Source of the DNA: Bacteroidia bacterium
GTDB lineage: Bacteria; Bacteroidota; Bacteroidia; Bacteroidales; UBA5342
DNA: 6,571 nt
NCBI GenBank assembly: GCA_030433225.1
Contig: JAUIMD010000114.1
Coordinates: 1-6,571 of the forward strand
Direction: 5' to 3'
Of this stretch, positions 1 to 6,571 are shown piece by piece (position 1 is the stretch's first letter; the number at the start of each line of letters is the position of its first letter). Both the position numbers and the translations under genes were made by a program. The notes below the pieces were generated by a model. It made no database searches, was not told the origin of the DNA, and saw only the letters and a program-made list of their open reading frames with translations.

Positions 1-1
1 C

Positions 2-796
2 CTTTCGCTGGAAAAACCTACCCGGCTCATTCCCGTTTTTGAGGCCAATGCCCGGGAACGGTTGCCCCTGGTGATTAACGAAATAAACTACAACGCAGGC
101 CTAAATAATCCCTCGTGGGATTGGGTGGAATTGTACAACCCCAACCCTTATGAAGTACACCTTGCGCAATGGAAACTCACCGACGACCAGGCCGACCATG
201 CGTACGTACTACCGCAAGGCACCCTGATAAAAGCAAAAGGCTACCTGGTACTATCCCAAAGTTCAGGAAACTTTGCCAGCGTATACCCACAGGTTAAAAA
301 CCATGTGGGCACCTATGCTTTTGGATTTTCAAAAAATGCTGACCAGGTAAAACTCTACAATGCTACCGGTATGTTGGAGGATAGCGTTGCCTATGGTTCG
401 GAATTTCCCTGGCCTGCCGAGGCAAACGGCGAAGGCTTTACGCTTGAACTGATACACCCTGATGCGGACAATACGCTGCCCGGCAACTGGAAAGCCATCC
501 ACGAGTACGGGAGTCCCGGCATCAGTAACCTGGACGATACCCCGGTGCTTCCTGTTCCGCTGGCATCCTTGGTGCGGGCATATCCTAACCCGGCTTCTCC
601 CAATGCTACGGTAACACTAAGTGGCGCACGTGTGCATTCGCAGGTACAGCTCACCAGCATGGATGGCAAGGTGATGGATGTTGACCGCTTTTCCAGCCAG
701 GAAATCCACCTTCCTGCGGTAAGCCAAGGGGTGTACGTACTTTCATTTTTAAATGGAAACGGAGACAAAATTCGCCTGAAATTGCTGATTGAATAG
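2..796 (+). CDS. Lamin-tail-domain secreted protein with T9SS type A sorting domain (5' partial)
   Basis: The reading frame is open from the left edge (frame starting at base 2), so the gene begins outside the window; the TTG at 62 is an internal leucine codon, not a start. The visible 264 codons hold a short stretch ending a preceding region, then a lamin-tail-like domain (about residues 22-177) opening with LVINEINYN and DWVELYNP and closing near GSPGISN, all hallmarks of that fold. A short proline-containing linker follows, then a T9SS sorting domain (about 191-264) with AYPNPAS and GVYVLSF near the end. The protein should cross the outer membrane by the T9SS and be released or attached to the surface. 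In Bacteroidota such domains often sit at the C-terminus of CotH-kinase-like, nuclease or adhesin-like proteins, but the part that would decide the function is missing. It is on the strand opposite the glucanase cluster, so it is probably not part of that operon. Confidence 0.9.
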   Translation, partial: LSLEKPTRLIPVFEANARERLPLVINEINYNAGLNNPSWDWVELYNPNPYEVHLAQWKLTDDQADHAYVLPQGTLIKAKGYLVLSQSSGNFASVYPQVKNHVGTYAFGFSKNADQVKLYNATGMLEDSVAYGSEFPWPAEANGEGFTLELIHPDADNTLPGNWKAIHEYGSPGISNLDDTPVLPVPLASLVRAYPNPASPNATVTLSGARVHSQVQLTSMDGKVMDVDRFSSQEIHLPAVSQGVYVLSFLNGNGDKIRLKLLIE

Positions 797-815
797 GGTA
801 AAAATGCCCTTATTC
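791..815. terminator. Hairpin between convergent genes, possible weak bidirectional terminator
   Basis: GAATAGGG (791-798) can pair with CCCTTATTC (807-815), leaving one bulged T and an 8-base loop. It overlaps the stop codons of both converging genes. Neither side is followed by a strong T-run, so termination here is inferred from position and pairing only. Confidence 0.35.
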
Positions 816-3515
816 TACCTTTAATTTAGCAACCTGAACCATTTGGTTCTGCACGATTTTAACCAGGTAAATTCCTTTTTTTAAGCCTTGTACAGATACT
901 GTATTGCCTGACCCGACCAGAGTCAGCGTTCGAATCCTTCTTCCGGTCGGGTCATAGATTTCTACCTGTGGCGTAGTGATGTTTGGATTGGAGAAATCGA
1001 TGGTAAAATAATGTGTTGCGGGGTTGGGGTACAAACGGATGCCCCCTTGCTCAGAAAGTGCATCTACCGGTGTTCCGGTAAAAATGAATTGAAACCAGTT
1101 TAAATTGTGCTCCCCTTGTGCCACCAGCAGCCGTATGTAATAATACCCTTCTTCCAGGTATACATCCGACGATTGGGCATCCCAGGTTTGCCAACCACCG
1201 GTAGGCTTAAACTGCACCGTATCCAGGGTTGTGTAAATGTTTAAAGGCCCTGCCTGAAATTTAATGGCGGCCTGGCTGGCAGGTGTGGCTACACGGTAAA
1301 TAACCCGATAGTAACCGGTTCTGGTCACGTGCACCTTGTACAGTAAATAGTCGCCGGTATTGGCATATGCAGTATTCAGGCCGTTCCCGCTATCGGTACA
1401 GTCTTCCAGCTCAAACCCCTGGTTAATGTAAAAGTCTTCCGCCTGAATTCGCCCGGGGATTTTTCTGCTTTGAGGCATCTGCTTTTGCACTTGCTGGTTA
1501 AAAAAAGGGGCAAGCTCCATTCCACCCGACTGCACAGATTTTCCCTGGTAGGAAATGTGCAGCTCCTGATCAGAATACAACTCACCGGAAACCTGCAAGG
1601 CTAAAACCATGCCAGATGCATCACTGATGCGCATGGATTCAATGGGCACATGCACCTGGTACACCCTCAGGTCAAAATCAGTCACTTCCCACCCATCGGC
1701 CGTAACATCCACCGGTTTGTTCAGGTGAAGCAGCACCTCGGTTCCCTTAAGGTTGGTTTCGGCAGACAACAACCTAAACGCCACCGCTGTGGCTGGCCGT
1801 GGATTGGAAAATTGAAAATAACTGAGGTTTGAGCCTCCTTTTTCAAAATAGAGTTTCAGCTTTAGTTCGCCTGCCGGAAGGACTACATCTGGGAACGTCG
1901 TTGTTTGCCAGTTCGCCCATCCTCCGGTAGCCGGCAGAACAAGGCTTCCGGTAACATTGGTACCGTTCACCTCCATGCGCAGGGTTGCGCCCCCTCCGCC
2001 TGAAGCATGCCGGATGTGAAGATCGTACATGGCGGCCGAGTCTGCGTGCACGGTATATTGCAACCATTCTCCGTCTTCCGTCCAGCCCACATTGTAGCCG
2101 TTTCCCGGTTCAGAGTCCGTACAAATTTCTATATCCACCCCATCGTTTCGCATTTGGTAACCATTGTTCCAGGCATCAAAATCCATGCTGTAATTGGCCG
2201 CAACTGCATCAAAATAAGCGTAGCCATTTTTGCCGTAATCGTACTCGGTACAAAAAACAGGCGACAGCAGCGCATGTGCTTTATAGGGAAGCGTTTCATG
2301 GGTATAAGGCTGTCGCATCATCGCATCGATAACGTCATATTTTATCTCGCAATTTTCAATGCGCTGATGACGGGCCCAATCCATTACTGCATCCCACGTT
2401 TCCTGAGAAGTAAGGGCAGGGCCATTGCCACGCCACGAAGCAATTAGTTTTTCGTAAGGTTCGCTGGTTTTTACCTTTATCACGTTATTAATGCCGTCTT
2501 TCTTTACCGGCCACCACGACCATCCAATATTTTTACGCTCGCACAGTTGAATTACATCTGTAAACCAGGTGTTGGAGTTTTCGCCTGACTCTCCCAACCA
2601 TAAGGGAACATTGTATTGGTTTTGCAAGCTCAGAATCCAATCCAGATCATTGGGTCCGGTGGTACTCCAGTATTTATGAAAGCTGTACACCAGGTTATTG
2701 TCCCAGGGCGGGGTAAGGTCCGAATGATCATTGGCAAAGCTGTTGCCTTCGATAAAAATAATGTGGTTTTGATCCACCGACCGTATGCTGTCTGTAATTT
2801 CACCAAACAGGCGGCGCATTTGCACATTGTTGTTTTCGGGAAAGGTCCAGTTGGTTTCATTAATTAAATCGTAGCCTCCAATCCAGGGCTCGTTTGCATA
2901 GCGTTGTGCCAGTTTTTTCCACAGTGCCACGGTCTTCTTTTTGTTTTCCTCGCTTTCCCAAAGTGAGGGTTTGGCAGGGTCATAGTCCGAAATGGCTGCA
3001 TCCTTCCCCTGCCCTCCCGGGGCACCGTGCAAATCCAGTATCAGGTACATTTGGTTAGCACCGCACCAATGCAGCAATGAGTCCATACGAACAAACCCTT
3101 TCTCCAGCCAGGTATGCCGGCCCTTAACCGGTTCCTCCTCAATGGGTAAAGTAAACCATTTGTAATGCATGGCCACCCGCACGCTGTTAAACCCCCAAAC
3201 CTTCATAGAATCCACATCGCGCCTTGTAAAGTGGTTATCCATCCACACGTTGTAAAAACTATCTGTTTTTTCTATTCCTATGGTTTCATTGAGTTTCGCC
3301 CGAAACTGGCTATGGGTATCAGCAATGCCCGAGGTTTTCATCATGTATCCCTCCATCAGCAGCCAGTTTCCCGTGCCTATGCCGCGCAAAATCACATTTT
3401 CGCCGGCACCATTTACGATTTTTTTCCCCTCGGTATGTAAAAAACCGGTTGCATTCAGGGTGGATATTCCGTACACAGAAAGCAGTAAAGGAACAATCAG
3501 GTGTGCAATTTTCAT
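810..3515 (-). CDS. Secreted GH5 family beta-glucanase with two CBM6 modules and T9SS sorting domain
   Basis: A 901-residue multidomain enzyme. Residues 1 to about 22 are a signal peptide. The GH5 barrel spans about 24-360: LRGIGTGNW near its start, a conserved Arg in SVRV, DLHGAPGG, the acid/base Glu220 in LINETNW, FHKYW, and the nucleophile Glu309 in LWLGESGENS. Both catalytic glutamates are present, so it should be active. A helical linker (about 361-425) leads to a first CBM6-like module (about 428-571, GWTEDGEWLQY and YFQF), an Ig-like beta domain (about 575-678), a second CBM6 (about 687-814, RIQAEDF, NTGDYLLY, NWFQF) and a T9SS sorting domain (about 825-901, LYPNPA, GIYLVKIV). GH5 covers several beta-glucan and mannan activities; with GH16 and GH30 neighbours a beta-glucan substrate is most likely, but the exact linkage cannot be read. 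ATG at 3515 is preferred over an in-frame TTG at 3521 because it directly precedes a typical signal peptide. It is the last gene of the probable operon, 68 bases after GH30. Confidence 0.92.
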   Translation of the reverse strand: MKIAHLIVPLLLSVYGISTLNATGFLHTEGKKIVNGAGENVILRGIGTGNWLLMEGYMMKTSGIADTHSQFRAKLNETIGIEKTDSFYNVWMDNHFTRRDVDSMKVWGFNSVRVAMHYKWFTLPIEEEPVKGRHTWLEKGFVRMDSLLHWCGANQMYLILDLHGAPGGQGKDAAISDYDPAKPSLWESEENKKKTVALWKKLAQRYANEPWIGGYDLINETNWTFPENNNVQMRRLFGEITDSIRSVDQNHIIFIEGNSFANDHSDLTPPWDNNLVYSFHKYWSTTGPNDLDWILSLQNQYNVPLWLGESGENSNTWFTDVIQLCERKNIGWSWWPVKKDGINNVIKVKTSEPYEKLIASWRGNGPALTSQETWDAVMDWARHQRIENCEIKYDVIDAMMRQPYTHETLPYKAHALLSPVFCTEYDYGKNGYAYFDAVAANYSMDFDAWNNGYQMRNDGVDIEICTDSEPGNGYNVGWTEDGEWLQYTVHADSAAMYDLHIRHASGGGGATLRMEVNGTNVTGSLVLPATGGWANWQTTTFPDVVLPAGELKLKLYFEKGGSNLSYFQFSNPRPATAVAFRLLSAETNLKGTEVLLHLNKPVDVTADGWEVTDFDLRVYQVHVPIESMRISDASGMVLALQVSGELYSDQELHISYQGKSVQSGGMELAPFFNQQVQKQMPQSRKIPGRIQAEDFYINQGFELEDCTDSGNGLNTAYANTGDYLLYKVHVTRTGYYRVIYRVATPASQAAIKFQAGPLNIYTTLDTVQFKPTGGWQTWDAQSSDVYLEEGYYYIRLLVAQGEHNLNWFQFIFTGTPVDALSEQGGIRLYPNPATHYFTIDFSNPNITTPQVEIYDPTGRRIRTLTLVGSGNTVSVQGLKKGIYLVKIVQNQMVQVAKLKVE

Positions 3516-3549
3516 CTTCAATTTTCAATCGTTTTTGGGTGTACCCGTA

Positions 3550-3574
3550 CCCCGGTTAACAATTTTTACCGGGG
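3550..3574 (-). other. Stem-loop in the GH30-GH5 intergenic gap
   Basis: CCCCGGT (3550-3556) is a perfect inverted repeat of ACCGGGG (3568-3574) around an 11-base AT-rich loop. It lies in the 68-base gap between the GH30 stop and the GH5 start. In the direction of transcription no T-run follows, so it is not a classical intrinsic terminator; it could affect mRNA processing or stability. The run of seven G at 3571-3577 overlaps the stem. Confidence 0.45.
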
Positions 3575-3583
3575 GGGATAGAA

Positions 3584-5053
3584 TTAATAGCGTAAGGTTT
3601 GCATGGCTCGCGCCGGTATAGACAAATGAATGACCTGTAAATTTACATACAGCGCATAATCCAATGCCTGGTCGGTATCGTTCATAACCACGGTCACCAT
3701 CTCACCATTGGGGTTTTGAAAAGTGGTGCTTTGCAAAAAGCTGATGCTGGGTGCCGTGCTGATGCGCTTTGCCCCCGGGTGCACAAATTTTGAGAAATGC
3801 CCGATGTAATAATAGGCCGGGGTGTAAATAAGCTCGCCTGTACGCGTATCGGCATGGATGGGAGCAAAGCAGTAGTTTCCCACGTGGTTGGGGCCGCCGT
3901 TTTGATCCAGCAAAATATTCCAGTCGGTCCACCCCACGGTGCCCCGGTTAAAATCATTGATCATCGATTCGCCGTAACGCTCGGCATTGGGCCAATGCTG
4001 GTATTTCTCCGCATCAAACGCTTCGTTGCATCCCTCGGTAAACAACAGGTTTTGTGATGGAAACGCTTCCTGAACTTTTTGCAGGTTTTCGTATTTTGGC
4101 GCCCCTCCCGACCAGTTTTCGTACCAGTGAAAACCAATTCCCCACACATATTGGGCGGCTTCGGGATCGTTTAAAATCACATTGGCCCGGTCAAAAATAA
4201 GGTCGCGGTTGTGGTCCCATACAATTATTTTTTTATCTCCCATCCCTGCATCCCGTAAGGTTGGCCCCAGGTAATTTTTCAGAAAATCTCGTTCCTGTTC
4301 TGCCGTATAAATGCACGACTCCCATCGCTGTACGGCCATAGGTTCGTTTTGGATGGTTATCCCCCAAATGGGGATACCCTCTTTTTCGTAGGCCTCAATA
4401 AACCGTACATAGTAGTTGGCCCAAGGTTGGTAAAACTGCGGTAGCAGGTGGCCTCCTTTCAGCATGCTGTTATTGCTTTTCATAAAGGCTGGCGGACTCC
4501 ACGGGCTGGCATAGGTGGTAAGTTTTCCTCCCGCTGTTTCTATGGCCCGGTGAACCATGGGTAAACGAAACTGGCGGTCGTGATCAATTGAAAATGTCGG
4601 GAGATCCGGGTCTTTATCGGACACGTAGGTAAAACTCCCCGAGCCAAAATCGGCACTGTGAATGGAAACCCGCAACAACGAATAACCTATACCCCCGGGT
4701 GTATAATAGGCATTCAGCAGTTCTTGTTGTTTGTTTTCGGGCAGTTGGGCAAATACCTCAGCAGAGGCATCGGTTATGGCCCCGCCTATTCCTAAAAAAG
4801 TTTGAAAGGATTTGTGCGGGTTTACAAAAACGCTTTTCTCCGTTTCTTTGGCTTGTTTCCCTGGTTTAAAACGGTATTCGCCCGTTAGGGTCAGGCGTAA
4901 ATCCGTACCCATGGCCGTAGTATAAACTCGCGCGGTTTTCCCCTCAGCGGTGTAGGGCATATTATCCGTGTTTTGCTGTGTTTCTTGGGTTTGTTTTGTT
5001 CCGCAAGACAGCAGGGTGAGCAGCAGCAATGTGGAAGTAATAAAAGTCTTCAT
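3584..5053 (-). CDS. GH30 family lipoprotein glucosidase/glucanase (probable beta-1,6-glucanase)
   Basis: A complete 489-residue enzyme, the usual length for a bacterial GH30. It starts with a lipoprotein signal peptide with lipobox LLSC (Cys17 lipidated), then a Gln/Thr-rich tether to about residue 35. The barrel follows with family motifs: FLGIGGAITDASAEVF (86-101), GYSLLRVSIHSADFG, YASPWSPPAFMKSN, the acid/base Glu237 in TIQNEP, GIGFHWYENWSG, and the nucleophile Glu340 in LLFTEGCNE. The last 70 or so residues form the beta-sandwich subdomain typical of the family. GH30 members with these glucosylceramidase-like motifs in Bacteroidota commonly cleave beta-1,6-glucosidic links, including laminarin side branches; that specificity is inferred here from the GH16 neighbour. 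Unlike its neighbours it has no sorting domain, so it should reach the envelope by the Lol route and be membrane-anchored. Whether it faces the periplasm or the surface is not clear, as no strong acidic surface-export signal follows the cysteine. Start ATG at 5053 is set by the signal peptide. Confidence 0.94.
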   Translation of the reverse strand: MKTFITSTLLLLTLLSCGTKQTQETQQNTDNMPYTAEGKTARVYTTAMGTDLRLTLTGEYRFKPGKQAKETEKSVFVNPHKSFQTFLGIGGAITDASAEVFAQLPENKQQELLNAYYTPGGIGYSLLRVSIHSADFGSGSFTYVSDKDPDLPTFSIDHDRQFRLPMVHRAIETAGGKLTTYASPWSPPAFMKSNNSMLKGGHLLPQFYQPWANYYVRFIEAYEKEGIPIWGITIQNEPMAVQRWESCIYTAEQERDFLKNYLGPTLRDAGMGDKKIIVWDHNRDLIFDRANVILNDPEAAQYVWGIGFHWYENWSGGAPKYENLQKVQEAFPSQNLLFTEGCNEAFDAEKYQHWPNAERYGESMINDFNRGTVGWTDWNILLDQNGGPNHVGNYCFAPIHADTRTGELIYTPAYYYIGHFSKFVHPGAKRISTAPSISFLQSTTFQNPNGEMVTVVMNDTDQALDYALYVNLQVIHLSIPARAMQTLRY

Positions 5054-5178
5054 GGTAGTGATATTTCGTGGTTTTTTTCGTTTTCCCTAACCCGCATTTA
5101 ATGTGGAGTGCAGGCAATGCCAAAGGTGTTAAAGTCGCCTGAGGGCATGGGCATCGTATCCTGAATAAAGCACAGTTC
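5054..5178 (-). other. GH16-GH30 intergenic gap with post-stop open stretch
   Basis: This 125-base gap holds no gene with its own plausible start. Bases 5178-5101 on the minus strand continue the GH16 frame after its TGA for 26 codons, up to TAA at 5100-5098. They encode a peptide including SGDFNTFGIACTPH that looks like part of a GH16 domain. Nearer to GH30 the sequence becomes A-rich on the transcribed strand, as expected for a Bacteroidota leader. I see no convincing TAnnTTTG promoter element and no strong terminator, which fits cotranscription of GH16 and GH30. Confidence 0.4.
5101..5178 (-). pseudogene. Possible GH16 fragment left by a partial duplication
   Basis: The 26 codons following the GH16 stop read as a fairly protein-like peptide whose end, GDFNTFGIACTPH, resembles the GH16 segment of the form DFHTYGIEWTP that precedes the strand IKWFLDG. 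The neighbouring GH16 gene is cut by the window edge exactly at YIKWFLDG, so its own copy of that segment cannot be compared. The next codons here, TAA ATG, each differ by one base from TAC ATC (Tyr-Ile) in the intact gene, which weakly extends the match. The stretch is short and could be chance. Confidence 0.3.
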
Positions 5179-6571
5179 TCATCCCTTTTTTATGAATTTG
5201 CGGGAAAATATTTCCCCCTTGTTTTGTAATACCAGCAGGTAAATTCCATTTTTTAAATGCCCTACTTCCAACGTGGCACCGGGTTGAACGGAACCGTTTT
5301 GCACCACCACACCGGTAAGGCTGATTACCTGGTAGCGGTACACGGAAGCTATATGGTTTACGGTGAATTGTTTGCTTACCACAGTGGGAAAAAGCATTGG
5401 TGAATTGGTTTCGGCTGTAGGTTTTAGCGATGTGCCTACCCGTGTGAATTTCATGTTCGCCATGTTAAAATCACCATGAATAACCTCGAGCCGCAACAGG
5501 GTGTCGGTGGCGAACAGGGCTAAATTTCTGATGTACATGGTCCGGTAATTCGTCCACGAGTTTGCCGTGGACGCCATCTTTTCGCCCGTGAGGTCGCGTC
5601 CGTTCATTAACAAGCGGAAACTGCCGCCTCTTGTAAGGCCGGCAGTTCTACATTCCAGGTCATAATATCCATCCATCTCCACCTCAACACTGTATTCCAG
5701 CCACTCGTCGGGGAACGTCCACCCAATGTTTCCTGTTCCATCCCCGTCCTCGGTATCCACATCTTCGTTCGGCCGTATTCCCGGCCCGTTGTTACCTGTA
5801 TCCGTATCGTGGTAAGCAACCCCTTCGCCACCGGTATCGTAATACACCGAAAGCACATCTCCCGGAATGGATTGCGGTTTTCCCAGGTATGGCAGCTGCT
5901 CCCGGGCTGCCACGTGCATGGCTGCTACAGACGTTCCACAGGGGCTTTCCATTTCTACTTGCAGGGTTCCTTCCGTATCTCCCCAGGTAACAACAATGGT
6001 GCTGGAATCCGTTTTCTCAGACCGCACGCCCGGAGGCAAAATCCAGGTGTAGGTTGTATTTACGGCCGGGGTTACCCGGTATACCAGGTTAGGCTCGTAG
6101 GTATTCACCGTATTTTTTCCGGCGATGTCCACCTCCTTTAGTTTTAAAGGGAATGTCAATTGCCGGGTTTCGCAGGGGGTACTTAAGGTACAACGCAGGG
6201 TATCTTCCCGGCATCCCCAGTTCACCCATACCGACGAAGTTCCCTGACCGGCAACTATTTCTGCGCCTTCAGGTGCATTCCACTGGTAGGCATACTGCGG
6301 GTTATCCACCAAACGAAAATTTACGTGTTTCTGCTGCGGCACCACGGCATCCGGGCCTTCAATGGCAGGTGCTGAACCCACCTGGTACACCCTTACGTAA
6401 TCCACCCACATTTGCTGAGGAAATACGGTAGAGGCATCCGGACTTCCGGGCCAGTTTCCACCAATGGCAAGGTTAAGAAGCAAAAAGAAGTTTTGATGAA
6501 ATTCGCTCAGATGATCCGGTGTAATGCTGACAACACAATACTGTTCCCCATCCAGAAACCACTTGATGTAG
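5179..6571 (-). CDS. GH16 family beta-glucanase with PKD-like repeats, CBM6 and T9SS sorting domain (5' partial)
   Basis: The frame is open to the right edge; 463 codons are visible and the start is outside. The TTG at 6483 is an internal leucine codon. The first 63 or so residues are the end of a GH16 jelly-roll: YIKWFLDGEQY, NFFLLLNLAIGGNWPGSPD and MWVDYVRVYQ are typical of laminarinase-type GH16 enzymes. The catalytic ExDxxE motif lies upstream and cannot be checked. Two PKD-like repeats follow (6363-6133 and 6132-5905), sharing the pattern YxW..P.G...(T)SS..V.WG and a later PC pair. Next is a CBM6-like module (5889-5440) with YDTGGEGVAYHDTD, an Asp-rich loop and DEWLEYSVEV. Last is a T9SS sorting domain (5412-5182) with FPTVVSKQF, LKNGIYLLVLQ and a basic end KFIKKG. 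The expected role is endo-cleavage of beta-1,3-glucan such as laminarin, at the cell surface or outside. It is the most upstream visible gene of the probable operon, 125 bases before GH30. Confidence 0.93.
   Translation of the reverse strand, partial: YIKWFLDGEQYCVVSITPDHLSEFHQNFFLLLNLAIGGNWPGSPDASTVFPQQMWVDYVRVYQVGSAPAIEGPDAVVPQQKHVNFRLVDNPQYAYQWNAPEGAEIVAGQGTSSVWVNWGCREDTLRCTLSTPCETRQLTFPLKLKEVDIAGKNTVNTYEPNLVYRVTPAVNTTYTWILPPGVRSEKTDSSTIVVTWGDTEGTLQVEMESPCGTSVAAMHVAAREQLPYLGKPQSIPGDVLSVYYDTGGEGVAYHDTDTGNNGPGIRPNEDVDTEDGDGTGNIGWTFPDEWLEYSVEVEMDGYYDLECRTAGLTRGGSFRLLMNGRDLTGEKMASTANSWTNYRTMYIRNLALFATDTLLRLEVIHGDFNMANMKFTRVGTSLKPTAETNSPMLFPTVVSKQFTVNHIASVYRYQVISLTGVVVQNGSVQPGATLEVGHLKNGIYLLVLQNKGEIFSRKFIKKG

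Noticed and set aside
2007..2447. 146-codon open frame on the + strand inside GH5
   Set aside because: It is antisense to the first CBM6 and the linker of a well-supported gene, with an unusual composition and no family signal.
3516..3521. TTG at 3521 as the GH5 start
   Set aside because: ATG two codons later at 3515 gives a standard signal peptide start (MKIAHL), and Bacteroidota favour ATG.
3280..3621. 113-codon open frame on the + strand opposite the GH5 start
   Set aside because: It lies antisense to the GH5 signal peptide and catalytic start, spans the intergenic gap and shows no recognisable domain; a shadow of a real gene.
5054..5178. Promoter of the GH30 gene in the gap
   Set aside because: A TTTG occurs in the gap, but no properly spaced TAnnTTTG with an upstream -33 element could be found; an operon promoter upstream of GH16 is simpler.
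5809..6141. 110-codon open frame on the + strand inside GH16
   Set aside because: Antisense to the PKD-like repeats and start of the CBM6 module; no recognisable protein features.
6481..6483. TTG at 6483 as the GH16 start
   Set aside because: The frame continues upstream with clear GH16 sequence (YIKWFLDGEQY) to the window edge, so this is an internal leucine.
1..6571. CRISPR array, tRNA, rRNA, insertion sequence or phage genes
   Set aside because: No regularly spaced repeats, no RNA gene signatures, and no transposase, integrase or phage-like protein were seen; almost the whole window is accounted for by four genes.

Overview
The window looks like chromosomal DNA of a member of the Bacteroidota, probably an environmental (for example marine or sediment) polysaccharide degrader. 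Three of the four proteins end in a type IX secretion system (T9SS) C-terminal sorting domain with YPNP-like and GxY motifs. A fourth carries a typical lipoprotein signal peptide, and no strong Shine-Dalgarno sequences are seen. These traits fit that phylum. The genus cannot be read from the sequence.

Layout: from the left edge to 796 (+ strand) lies the 3' end of a large secreted protein with a lamin-tail domain and a T9SS sorting domain; its N-terminal part is outside the window. It converges, with a 13-base gap, on a minus-strand cluster transcribed right to left. In transcription order the cluster is a GH16 glucanase (5' truncated at the right edge, ending at 5179), a GH30 lipoprotein (5053 to 3584) and a multidomain GH5 glucanase (3515 to 810). 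The gaps are 125 and 68 bases, so the three are probably one operon.

How the genes work together (inference from family knowledge): GH16 laminarinase-type enzymes cut beta-1,3-glucan backbones, GH30 enzymes of this type cut beta-1,6-glucosidic links such as laminarin side branches, and GH5 enzymes of this secreted kind act on beta-glucans. The likely job is breakdown of laminarin or a similar mixed-linkage beta-glucan at the cell surface. The GH16 and GH5 enzymes would be exported by the T9SS and carry CBM6-type binding modules, while the GH30 enzyme would be lipid-anchored. No SusC/SusD pair or regulator is visible in the window.

The most unusual item is in the gap after GH16. Directly after its stop codon the same frame stays open for 26 codons and contains a peptide that resembles the GH16 segment expected just upstream of the window's right edge. 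This may be the scar of a partial gene duplication. The rest is a well-formed but ordinary glycan-degradation locus; I do not see a clearly new type of system.
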